A stretch of 64,000 nucleotides of DNA from an uncultured Prochlorococcus sp. (GTDB lineage Bacteria; Cyanobacteriota; Cyanobacteriia; PCC-6307; Cyanobiaceae): assembly GCF_902522795.1 (NCBI RefSeq), contig NZ_CABYWZ010000001.1, positions 1-64,000 of the forward strand. Direction: 5' to 3'. Of this stretch, positions 29,820 through 37,869 are shown piece by piece (the first letter of the stretch is position 1; the number at the start of each line of letters is the position of its first letter). The position numbers and the translations under genes were made by a program. The notes under the pieces are model-generated. The model was given only the letters and a program-made list of their open reading frames with translations. It searched no databases and was not told the origin of the DNA.

Positions 29820-30168
29820 TTTTAGATTTCATGTGTGATCAATTAGTAAGCCAAAGAGTAAATAACATTTGTATACATCAAACATTTCCTAATTTCTGCT
29901 TTATTGACAGAGGAAACCTTAACTTGAATTATTAAAGAATGTAACATATTTAAAAAAAATTAGTATGAAATCTTACTTTTTCTTTGGATTTCACATTTTT
30001 AAGGGCGTTACTGTTACATTTATGTGTCAGTTATTCCCAGATTAATCTTAGTTGAATTGCAAAATTAGCTTCAAATTTTTGTTTCTCCAAGTGAGATAGA
30101 GTATCGAAATTTTTATAGGAATATATTTAAAAGTTATTTATAAAGAAATTTTTAGAAACTAGAGTTTA

Positions 30169-30288
30169 TTACTTTTGTTTAATTTCTGGAAGGTAGAATT
30201 TATTGCCTAATGTATAACCAATGGACATAAGTACGAACCCAATAAGTTGAGGTAAATGAGAATTTGCTAAAGAGATTTTTTCAATCAT
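30169..30288 (-). CDS. Small TM protein (39 aa, MIEKISLANSHLPQLIGFVLMSIGYTLGNKFYLPEIKQK)
   Basis: Hand-read open frame. Confidence 0.5.
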   Translation of the reverse strand: MIEKISLANSHLPQLIGFVLMSIGYTLGNKFYLPEIKQK

Positions 30289-30339
30289 TTCTCAATCTAT
30301 AAATATATATAATAATAAAAAATTTCAAATACTGTAAGT

Positions 30340-30525
30340 CTATTTTCTTTTTGATTCTTTAATCTCCCCAGATTCTTTTAGTGAATTAACAAGTCTTTCA
30401 TTTTCTGTTTTTAAATTTTCTAATGCAGATTTTGTGAATTGTTCTTTAGCCTCAAATTTTGCTGAACTTATAACTTTTTTATTAGGAAGTTTTTTCTTCG
30501 GTTCTGACTTCATATTAAACACCAA
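30340..30525 (-). CDS. Small charged coiled-coil-like protein
   Basis: ORF track; C-terminus resembles the 41-aa protein at 34321-34446. Confidence 0.55.
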   Translation of the reverse strand: MVFNMKSEPKKKLPNKKVISSAKFEAKEQFTKSALENLKTENERLVNSLKESGEIKESKRK

Positions 30526-30612
30526 CTAAAAAAATCTTAGAAGTTATTTTTTTTGAGTTAGGTATTATTTTTTACAGTTTTCTAGTTAATAATATTTGTT
30601 TACATAGATAAA

Positions 30613-30825
30613 TTAATCTTTATCTTTTGGGAGCCTTAACCAACCAGTAGTCCATTCTGATTTTAGTTTTGCCCATGAGATCCTTTTAATATCTTTTTTA
30701 TTTTTGGTAGGAAAAATATCAACCCATCTATCTTCATTTTTCCCACCATAAGCTTTAACTTGAAAATGCCTATTACCATTAATAGTTTTTGGTGCTGTCC
30801 AACACAAAGTAGGGGGCCATTTCAT
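30613..30825 (-). CDS. TIGR02450-type small Trp-rich protein
   Basis: MKWPPTLCWTAPKTINGNRHFQVKAYGG ... GWLRLPKDKD. Confidence 0.8.
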   Translation of the reverse strand: MKWPPTLCWTAPKTINGNRHFQVKAYGGKNEDRWVDIFPTKNKKDIKRISWAKLKSEWTTGWLRLPKDKD

Positions 30826-30849
30826 GAGAAATTTTTAAAAGTTAAAAAA

Positions 30850-30936
30850 CTAAAGGTTGCTTTGCCCAGTTAAAACTAAACCATAATATGCAATCGTTCC
30901 AAGGATAAGTACGATTCCTAGTATTCTAATAATCAT
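30850..30936 (-). CDS. Small TM peptide (28 aa, MIIRILGIVLILGTIAYYGLVLTGQSNL)
   Basis: Hand-read open frame directly downstream of another minus-strand small ORF. Confidence 0.5.
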   Translation of the reverse strand: MIIRILGIVLILGTIAYYGLVLTGQSNL

Positions 30937-31006
30937 GATTTAATATTTTTAAATTCAGATTATATTAGAGAAATTTTATAAATTTCCGTTGAAGATTTAA
31001 TATTTT

Positions 31007-31216
31007 CTAATTTTTCTTTTTTTTATTTCTAACTATGGAGTGGCAAGATTCAGGATGCCATTCATTCTGAATCTTGCCAATAAAATCATAAATAAATGAA
31101 TCGGGACATCCAGTTATATTTTGAAGTTCTGAAAGTTCTTCTTTAATGAATTCATATACACTCGTTATTACTCCTAAATTTTCTTCTTGGGAGGGAGCCC
31201 ATTTTTTATTCTCCAT
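31007..31216 (-). CDS. Hypothetical protein (69 aa)
   Basis: ORF track. Confidence 0.5.
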   Translation of the reverse strand: MENKKWAPSQEENLGVITSVYEFIKEELSELQNITGCPDSFIYDFIGKIQNEWHPESCHSIVRNKKKKN

Positions 31217-31398
31217 TAATATTTTTTTAAATTATTTTCCACAATATCGTAATAGGTTATGTCTCCATAATCAGCATCTGAACAACATAAATCTCCATAT
31301 AGTTTCTCTAACAAATCGTACGCATCTGAATACTTATCAAAACTTTGAGCTGTTAATTCGTCATCTTTCCCATCAATCCTAATTATTTTGTAGGTCAT
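31216..31398 (-). CDS. Hypothetical acidic protein (60 aa)
   Basis: ORF track; 1-nt overlap with the following gene. Confidence 0.55.
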   Translation of the reverse strand: MTYKIIRIDGKDDELTAQSFDKYSDAYDLLEKLYGDLCCSDADYGDITYYDIVENNLKKY

Positions 31399-31458
31399 AT
31401 TTACTTAGATGCAAAAAATATTTTTTTGATTCATTAGTTCATATTATAAATAAAAATC

Positions 31459-31665
31459 TTATTTAGGAGTATTAGTTGGGTAAAGCTTTTGAATTTTATT
31501 TTTCTGAATTTCTAATTTTCTTCTTTCATATTTTTTTGCCATTATTTTTCTGATAAATAATTGTGGTATAAGCCAAACTAACGCAATAGCTATAGCCATA
31601 AAAGCAGGATTTCTCCACGTTAACCTAATAATCTCTTGTATAAATTCTTGATTGAAAATTTCCAT
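31459..31665 (-). CDS. Hypothetical TM protein (68 aa)
   Basis: ORF track. Confidence 0.55.
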   Translation of the reverse strand: MEIFNQEFIQEIIRLTWRNPAFMAIAIALVWLIPQLFIRKIMAKKYERRKLEIQKNKIQKLYPTNTPK

Positions 31666-31834
31666 ACATTAAAATTTTGATGATAAAAATATCTTTGCTT
31701 TCTTTTATAAAATCTTTTAAATTTCCTAACTTATCATAACCTTAAAAGATCTAATAAGGAATTTTATAAATTTTTTCTTTTTCTAGTTCGTTGTCTTTTA
31801 TATTAGGATTAATTTTTTATTTTTTAGTTTAGAG

Positions 31835-32500
31835 ATGTCGACTTATCTAATTACTGGATCAAATAGGGGTATTGGATTAGAACTATGTAGGCAAATTCAT
31901 AAGAGGGGAGATAATGTTATAGCAACGTGTAGGAAAGCTTCAAAAGAGCTTAGAGATTTAGGAGTGAGAATTGAAGAGAATGTAGAAATTTCTTCTGATG
32001 AGTCGATAACAAATTTGTGTAAAAAACTATCTGGACTTAATTTAGATTGCTTAATTCATAATGCAGGAATTTATGAATTTAATTCTTTCGAAAACTTAAA
32101 TAAAAAAAGTATTTTGCGGCAATTTGAAGTTAATGCATTGAGCCCAATATGTATGACCCAATCACTTAAACATCTTTTAAAAAGATCTTCTAAAGTTGCT
32201 TTTATCACAAGTAGAATGGGATCTATTAAAGATAATTCATCTGGAAGTTCTTATGGTTACAGGATGTCTAAGGTAGCCTTGTCAATGGCTGCAAAATCAC
32301 TTTCTATAGATTTATCAAGAGATGATATTTATGTAGCTATTTTGCATCCTGGGTTAGTGTGTACAAGAATGACTGGCTTTACAAGAAATGGAATTAGTCC
32401 TAAAGAATCAGCAAATGGCCTTTTAAAACGTATTGATTCTTTAAATAAAAATAACTCGGGTACGTTTTGGCATGCCAACGGAGAAGTTTTGCCTTGGTAA
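31835..32500 (+). CDS. SDR-family oxidoreductase
   Basis: LITGSNRGIGLELCRQ, HNAGIYEF, SSYGYRMSKVALSM. Confidence 0.9.
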   Translation: MSTYLITGSNRGIGLELCRQIHKRGDNVIATCRKASKELRDLGVRIEENVEISSDESITNLCKKLSGLNLDCLIHNAGIYEFNSFENLNKKSILRQFEVNALSPICMTQSLKHLLKRSSKVAFITSRMGSIKDNSSGSSYGYRMSKVALSMAAKSLSIDLSRDDIYVAILHPGLVCTRMTGFTRNGISPKESANGLLKRIDSLNKNNSGTFWHANGEVLPW

Positions 32501-32632
32501 GATCTATATTTTTATTTTTAAGAGATTTATATTGTTAATTTGTTAAAAAACTTTTAAATTTTTAACGAATTTCTTTTCTTGTTTAATTCTTTTAGTTATC
32601 TTTAAAAAAACATTAGTAAAGGAGGTGATTCA

Positions 32633-32755
32633 TTGTCGTATCTACCGAAAAATGCGGTTATCAAAGGGGCCGTGAATTTAGTATCTTCATCACATTCATC
32701 GGTCTCTTTTTCATTGATTAAGAAAAAAGGTTTTATAATCAATAAATTTATATAA
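32633..32755 (+). CDS. Candidate 40-aa peptide (TTG start) (M)SYLPKNAVIKGAVNLVSSSHSSVSFSLIKKKGFIINKFI
   Basis: Preceded by AAAGGAGGTGATTCA (32618-32632), 14/15 complementary to the conserved 16S rRNA 3' tail; 7-nt spacing to TTG; terminator downstream. Confidence 0.6.
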   Translation: MSYLPKNAVIKGAVNLVSSSHSSVSFSLIKKKGFIINKFI

Positions 32756-32778
32756 ATCAGTTACTTAATAATTAAAAG

Positions 32779-32811
32779 CTCTGCATCTCATGAAGTTGCA
32801 GAGTTTTTTTT
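32779..32811 (+). terminator. Rho-independent terminator
   Basis: CTCTGCA/TGCAGAG followed by T8. Confidence 0.8.
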
Positions 32812-32836
32812 ATGAATTTAAATAGTCTTTCAAAAT

Positions 32837-32944
32837 TTACTCTATTTTTTTTTGGCCGAAGTAAATTAAGGCCAAAAAAGATAAAGTGCTTACCAAAGCG
32901 ATTAAATACCATCCAGTTGAGGAGTTGCTAGTTACTTCGGTCAT
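32837..32944 (-). CDS. Small TM protein (35 aa, MTEVTSNSSTGWYLIALVSTLSFLALIYFGQKKIE)
   Basis: Hand-read frame; contiguous with the next minus-strand small ORF. Confidence 0.5.
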   Translation of the reverse strand: MTEVTSNSSTGWYLIALVSTLSFLALIYFGQKKIE

Positions 32945-33034
32945 TTATTTTGATTTATCGGAGGAATTGATTATTTGAGTGAAAAACACAATTGATATCA
33001 TTAAAAAAACTAAAAGTATGTAAGTTACGTTCAT
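32945..33034 (-). CDS. Small TM protein (29 aa, MNVTYILLVFLMISIVFFTQIINSSDKSK)
   Basis: Hand-read frame exactly abutting neighbouring ORFs (32944/33035). Confidence 0.5.
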   Translation of the reverse strand: MNVTYILLVFLMISIVFFTQIINSSDKSK

Positions 33035-33289
33035 TTATAGAAAAATACTAATTATCAAAAAGATTATTCCTAGAACTACCGTAACAATTGCTCCATCTAC
33101 TAATAAGTCTTTCCATGTATAACTTTTGAGCATCCTTGTTTTATCTTCTTCACTCAAAAGGTTCTTTAACCACGTCCAATCTAAAAGCTGTGTCAATGCA
33201 ACACCAAAAATTAAATGACCAAACAAAATACCAATTAGATCAATTCTAGAAATATCTTTAGTGAGACTTGTAATAATAAAAAAGTCCAC
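33035..33289 (-). CDS. Hypothetical membrane protein (84 aa)
   Basis: ORF track; two hydrophobic segments. Confidence 0.6.
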   Translation of the reverse strand: MDFFIITSLTKDISRIDLIGILFGHLIFGVALTQLLDWTWLKNLLSEEDKTRMLKSYTWKDLLVDGAIVTVVLGIIFLIISIFL

Positions 33290-33516
33290 TAGCTTTTTTC
33301 TTTATTTGATAAGGCACCACCTTCTTCTTTGTATTTTTCCCAAGCTTCGCTTATTTTTGCTTTAGAGAAATTTTGTTTTCCCTCAGAGAATTTATTTTTG
33401 AGGTTATTTAAACTATTAGTCAGTTCTTTTTTTGTTGGTTCATCAAGAAAGTTTGATGTTAATTTCCATAAATACCAGCTACTAGCTAGAAGAAGAATTA
33501 ATCCGAGTAATTGCAT
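33289..33516 (-). CDS. Hypothetical TM protein (75 aa)
   Basis: ORF track; 1-nt overlap with downstream gene. Confidence 0.6.
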   Translation of the reverse strand: MQLLGLILLLASSWYLWKLTSNFLDEPTKKELTNSLNNLKNKFSEGKQNFSKAKISEAWEKYKEEGGALSNKEKS

Positions 33517-33605
33517 GTTTGTTTTTTAATATCTTACAACTTTTCAAATGGTTTCGATAAATTAATTTATTTATACCTGCAGAAATTTTTTGACTTAAAT
33601 AAAAA

Positions 33606-33761
33606 TTAAAACTTTAACCAGTGGAAAAATATTCTATCCAGCAGCCATATAGTTAGACCCCCTTCCAGAAAAGCTAACCAATACATCCCATAATCAGAAA
33701 ATCCCATTTGTTCTTTAACTGTTTTAATTAATTTTTTGTGAGCTTGAATGAGATCTTTCAT
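33606..33761 (-). CDS. Hypothetical small protein (51 aa, MKDLIQAHKKLIKTVKEQMGFSDYGMYWLAFLEGG...)
   Basis: Hand-read frame with C-terminal hydrophobic helix. Confidence 0.55.
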   Translation of the reverse strand: MKDLIQAHKKLIKTVKEQMGFSDYGMYWLAFLEGGLTIWLLDRIFFHWLKF

Positions 33762-33777
33762 GAACAATCAAATTTTT

Positions 33778-34029
33778 TTAAACCTGCTGAATTTCTTTAA
33801 TTAAAAAACCCTTCCCAAAGCAAGATAGACATGTTTTGGTCTCATCTAATGAAATTCTTAGATAACCTGCTCCATTACATCTAAAGCAATTTACTTTAGT
33901 GTTTGAGTAGATTTTTGATTTAATTTTAGCAGCACGATTTAAGTAGGAAACAGTTTCTTTACGACCGTTTGCTTTTGCGGCTTTGTTTAGAAGCTTTTTG
34001 TAGTTGACTTTAAGTTCTTGGATATTCAT
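33778..34029 (-). CDS. Small zinc-finger-like protein (83 aa; two CxxC pairs)
   Basis: CFRCNGAGYLRISLDETKTCLSCFGKG, DnaJ-type CxxCxGxG spacing. Confidence 0.65.
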   Translation of the reverse strand: MNIQELKVNYKKLLNKAAKANGRKETVSYLNRAAKIKSKIYSNTKVNCFRCNGAGYLRISLDETKTCLSCFGKGFLIKEIQQV

Positions 34030-34320
34030 CTTTTGTAGAAACTATGATGCAAATACGGGAAAAATTAAATGTTTAAATAATTTTAAAAACTTTCAATATC
34101 CCGTTTATATTTCTAATCTGATCTCTTACTGAGATTTGATTAATATAACTAGGATTTGCTTAATATGTTTAGTATCAGGAGTTTTAGTTTATATAATTAA
34201 TAGAAATTTTATATTTGACAAACTTAAACTTTTTTGGGTGATCATTCAAGAAGATAATATTTTGTCTTTGAAAGGAAGTTTAAATAATTTATTGCTTGAA
34301 ATATTTAAGGCTTTAGTAGA

Positions 34321-34446
34321 TCATCCAGCCTTTTTAAGATTTTTAACTAAAAAATCATTTTCATTAGTAAGAACTTCAAGTTTAGATTTTTCCAACTCTT
34401 TTTTGATTTCGGGATTTAAATCCTTTTTAGCCTCATTTAGATTCAT
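34321..34446 (-). CDS. Small charged protein (41 aa, MNLNEAKKDLNPEIKKELEKSKLEVLTNENDFLVKNLKKAG)
   Basis: Antisense to the 34136-34486 track ORF; resembles 30340-30525. Confidence 0.5.
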   Translation of the reverse strand: MNLNEAKKDLNPEIKKELEKSKLEVLTNENDFLVKNLKKAG

Positions 34447-34502
34447 AGGATTTGTAATTAAATATCAAAATACATTGAGATCATAATGATCCCCAAAAAA
34501 AA

Positions 34503-34615
34503 TTGTGGATAGTTTTTGCTTAAAAGAAGATAATATTTTATTTTGCACATAGAAATTCAAATTTAATCAACATATTGTGGAAAACCCTGTTGAAAAATGC
34601 TTAAAAAGTGGATAA
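34503..34615. promoter_or_regulatory. Cluster of DnaA-box-like sequences
   Basis: TTGTGGATA 34503-34511, TGTGGAAAA 34576-34584, TGTTGAAAA 34588-34596, AGTGGATAA 34607-34615, all in the same orientation. Confidence 0.4.
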
Positions 34616-34977
34616 CTCTTCGGGAGCATTATCAAAACAAGCTTTTCTGGAAAAATTTTTAAGTATTAATACTTCACCAAAAAAAATAAAATATAGTTTA
34701 AAAAGTAGCATAATCTATTGTTATAACTATGGGATCATTACTTTTATATTTATAAAAAAGATTTTTTCTAGAAACTAGTGTTGATAAAAAATTAAAAAAT
34801 TTATTTTTGAATGATGTATCAAATTGACAAATAAAGTTAAGAAAAATAAAAGGAAACTTGAATTTTTGAAAATTTGTCTCATCTGTTTAAATTAAGTCTT
34901 GATTCGGTTTTCTCTATGCAAATATTTCTCAAACCTAAAGCTAATCAAATAGGATCGAAAAAGTTAAAAAATTTTAA

Positions 34978-35214
34978 ATGACAGAAGAAAAAAAGGATTC
35001 AAAAAAATGTTCTGGAAAGAAAAACATTATGTTTGCCTATGGTTTCATACAACTTGGTTCTAGTTTCGTATCTGCAATAGCTTTAGCTGCAATCGCTTTT
35101 GGATTCTGTTCAGTAAAAAAAGAGTCTAAACTTTTCAATAAATGTGTTGCAGAAATTATTGAAGATGGTGGTACCAATTCTGAGGCGGTAAGGTATTGCA
35201 ACGGGGGCAATTAA
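34978..35214 (+). CDS. Hypothetical TM protein (78 aa)
   Basis: ORF track. Confidence 0.6.
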   Translation: MTEEKKDSKKCSGKKNIMFAYGFIQLGSSFVSAIALAAIAFGFCSVKKESKLFNKCVAEIIEDGGTNSEAVRYCNGGN

Positions 35215-35235
35215 AATCTTTCTCAGAATAATTAA

Positions 35236-35478
35236 GTGGACTTAACCTGTGATTTGATTATTGACTCTTTAAAAGATGAGCCAATTGGAGAAACTGATTA
35301 TTTTATTTGGTTTATAACTGATATTGGCATCGTTGCCCTATTTAAAAGAGAGGAAAATTTTGAAACTTATAGTTCGAATGTCGAAGTTGAGGCAAATAAA
35401 ATTGCTTTAGATATAACTAAAGAAGAGAAAGAGTACTTCAAAATAAAAGAGAGACAGCTTTTCTTGTTTTATTCATAA
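35236..35478 (+). CDS. Hypothetical acidic protein (80 aa)
   Basis: ORF track; non-ATG start. Confidence 0.5.
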   Translation: MDLTCDLIIDSLKDEPIGETDYFIWFITDIGIVALFKREENFETYSSNVEVEANKIALDITKEEKEYFKIKERQLFLFYS

Positions 35479-35498
35479 TCTAGGATTTAGTTCCTGAT

Positions 35499-35693
35499 TT
35501 AGTAAGATGGCTCAAGGTTAAAGGCCGGTTCCATAATATTGCTTTCGCTTACTAATTCGTAGGTTAGCTCTTTATTTAGAGCATTTATATAAGATGTATA
35601 AAGTTTTCCCCAAACAAATTCAAATTCATCTTTACTTAAATTCTTGAAAAGAATTTCTCCTTTGAAGTAAATGTGATAAGAATCATTCATCAT
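35499..35693 (-). CDS. Hypothetical protein (64 aa)
   Basis: ORF track. Confidence 0.5.
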   Translation of the reverse strand: MMNDSYHIYFKGEILFKNLSKDEFEFVWGKLYTSYINALNKELTYELVSESNIMEPAFNLEPSY

Positions 35694-35788
35694 GGAAAAT
35701 TAATCTTATCCTTTTTAACGCAGTGAAATATGTATGTAGTATTAGGTGCTACTAAAAAGAAATTTATATTTAGAAGTTAGTAATACTT

Positions 35789-36100
35789 TTAGACTATCCG
35801 TGTATTCATTTTTTGTTTTTTGAATAATCCGACTGTCTCATCAAGATCCATACAAGGCTGAATACTTATATCCATTAACCTTCTCCAAGGATGCCATTGC
35901 TTCCAAATTGTCTCAAGAGAATCTGCACTCACTACAGAATGTCCAATCCCATTTTGAACCATAAAAATCCAAGAATGAACCTCATAGTTTTCGGGTCTGT
36001 TTTGGGGACCACCTGATTCGTACCAATTAATTAGCATTTCTGCCCCTTCTTCTTGATCCTCGCCATCTGTAAATTCGTAAGATATCAAATACCTTTGCAT
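35789..36100 (-). CDS. DUF3303-like protein
   Basis: MQRYLISYEFTDGEDQEEGAEMLINWYESGGP ... HSVVSADS. Confidence 0.7.
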   Translation of the reverse strand: MQRYLISYEFTDGEDQEEGAEMLINWYESGGPQNRPENYEVHSWIFMVQNGIGHSVVSADSLETIWKQWHPWRRLMDISIQPCMDLDETVGLFKKQKMNTRIV

Positions 36101-36383
36101 ATAGATTATTATTAAAATCTATAAACCATTTTAACTCTAGATTTAGATATTGCCTCTCAATTTAATTAATGCTATGAAGTTTATAGAAGTGTTTGTTTTA
36201 AATGACCGAAAGATTTGGGAAAATTAAAAAGAATATTACAACTAATTTATCTTTTATAAACAAGACAATCTTGAAGTATTTTCAAAACCATGATCTGTTC
36301 GTATAGCTCCAGTTAACAGATAAAATTTGATACTTTTTAAAATTCCTTAAATTAGTTAACATATTTGTATTCTATAGATACCG

Positions 36384-36767
36384 ATGATAAATAAAAATGA
36401 TAATAGTGATCCAATTGATAATTTAGAGTACGAAAAAGTTCTAGAAGAAGAAATAATTAATTCATATGAAAGTAAATTTCAGAAAAATACTGAAGAAGAT
36501 AGTAAAAAGATTAAATTTTACAGACTTAAAAGAACTCCATTAGAAATACTAAATAGGACATTTTTCTTTTTCTTTATTGGAAGTTTTCTTTTCTCTTTGT
36601 TTTTAGCTTATTCAGAAAGTAAGTTATGGTTCATACTTTATGTAATAAGTGCATTGTCTTGTGTTTTTTATACTCCTAATAGAAAAGCACTTAAAGAATT
36701 AATAGCAGCTTGGCCAAATATAGAGGATCTCATTAAAGGGAGGAGTTTGTGGAGAAAAAGCAAGTAA
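36384..36767 (+). CDS. Hypothetical membrane protein (127 aa)
   Basis: ORF track; two TM helices. Confidence 0.65.
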   Translation: MINKNDNSDPIDNLEYEKVLEEEIINSYESKFQKNTEEDSKKIKFYRLKRTPLEILNRTFFFFFIGSFLFSLFLAYSESKLWFILYVISALSCVFYTPNRKALKELIAAWPNIEDLIKGRSLWRKSK

Positions 36768-36774
36768 ATAGACT

Positions 36775-36867
36775 ATGAAACTGTTAAATTCATTTAAAAA
36801 GTGGTTATTAAATATTCTTGTGCCATACATTGAGGGTACCTACAAGAAAAAAAAGGATAAAAAATGA
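36775..36867 (+). CDS. Small basic peptide (30 aa, MKLLNSFKKWLLNILVPYIEGTYKKKKDKK)
   Basis: Hand-read frame; ATGA overlap with the next small ORF. Confidence 0.45.
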   Translation: MKLLNSFKKWLLNILVPYIEGTYKKKKDKK

Positions 36868-37001
36868 GTTTTATAAAATTTGGAATTATTGTTGAAATAT
36901 TTTTGTTCGTAGGAGTTTTTTTATGGGTTAGGAAACTTACTAGTAAAAAAGATAGGCAACCATCTCTATCGAAAAAAATAATTAAAAATCTCAAATTTTA
37001 G
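36864..37001 (+). CDS. Small TM protein (45 aa, MSFIKFGIIVEIFLFVGVFLWVRKLTSKKDRQPSLSKKIIKNLKF)
   Basis: Hand-read frame; overlaps upstream stop by 4 nt. Confidence 0.5.
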   Translation: MSFIKFGIIVEIFLFVGVFLWVRKLTSKKDRQPSLSKKIIKNLKF

Positions 37002-37122
37002 AATTTTGATTAAAAATAAGGAATTTTTATAAAGAGATCAAAATTATGGGAAAATTCTTTACTTTTCTCCTCTCACTTTATATATGAAATCGGTTATAAC
37101 ATCTACATCGTTCTAAAAAAAT

Positions 37123-37476
37123 ATGGTTTCTTCCATTCAAGGTCTTGCTCCAATAACTAATCCATTAAATAGTGTCTTAATAGAAAAGAAACTAATAAAT
37201 GTTGATCAAAAGTTCATTCAACTTGTTTCTCTAGCAGAAGGGTTACCTCGTACAGAAGTCATAGAAAGTGGAAGGAATTACTGGAGAGGTGTTTGTAAAA
37301 GCTTGATTTTTAGATTTCCTGATGACCTTGAAATTTTAAAGCTTGATGTAAGAAGTTATGTAGATAGATCTAAAGGGATCATTCAGATAAGATCTGCTGC
37401 AAGATTAGGGCAATCTGATTTAGGTGTAAATCTTAGAAGGGTGGAATACTTGTTTAATCAATTAAAGAAATTTTAA
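37123..37476 (+). CDS. DUF1499 family protein
   Basis: YWRGVCKSLIFRFPDDLEI, IQIRSAARLGQSDLGVNLRRVE. Confidence 0.85.
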   Translation: MVSSIQGLAPITNPLNSVLIEKKLINVDQKFIQLVSLAEGLPRTEVIESGRNYWRGVCKSLIFRFPDDLEILKLDVRSYVDRSKGIIQIRSAARLGQSDLGVNLRRVEYLFNQLKKF

Positions 37477-37553
37477 TTAATCTATTTTTTATAAATTTAA
37501 GGTTCTTTTTAGTAAATACTTGTGCTTTAATTCATAAGAATATTTGAATTTCC

Positions 37554-37685
37554 ATGGTAAAGATAATCTTAGTTGGAATTATTGTTGCGCTTGTATATTC
37601 TCAACCTGATCTTCGTCTTACAGTCGCTGATTGGTTAAAAGCAGCTTCTGATTTTCTTATTGAATCAGTAAAAGTAAAACCATAA
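37554..37685 (+). CDS. Small secreted/TM protein (43 aa, MVKIILVGIIVALVYSQPDLRLTVADWLKAASDFLIESVKVKP)
   Basis: Hand-read ATG-TAA frame. Confidence 0.55.
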   Translation: MVKIILVGIIVALVYSQPDLRLTVADWLKAASDFLIESVKVKP

Positions 37686-37869
37686 ATTAATTTTTAATGA
37701 AGCATTAAATAAGACCTGAGACAGTAATCATTTGTTTAATGCATACAGCTACAAAAATAAATATTATTATCCTGCTTAATATATATTTCACTTAAACAAA
37801 TAAATAGTTTTAGGAACATAATAGAAAATTTTTTTTGAAATTTTTGAATAGTTAACGATAATAAGGGAT

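Noticed and set aside
32618-32670. Possible reverse-complement 16S rRNA 3' fragment, because AAAGGAGGTGAT...CGGTTA resembles the 16S tail complement
   Set aside because: Similarity breaks down right after the SD-like tract; helix 45 sequence is not recovered, and a translated ORF with terminator explains the arrangement better.
34136-34486. 116-aa plus-strand ORF
   Set aside because: C-terminal half is the antisense of a better-supported 41-aa minus-strand ORF with a paralog; low confidence as coding.
36794-36994. 66-aa minus-strand ORF
   Set aside because: Antisense to two coupled plus-strand small ORFs (36775-36867, 36864-37001).
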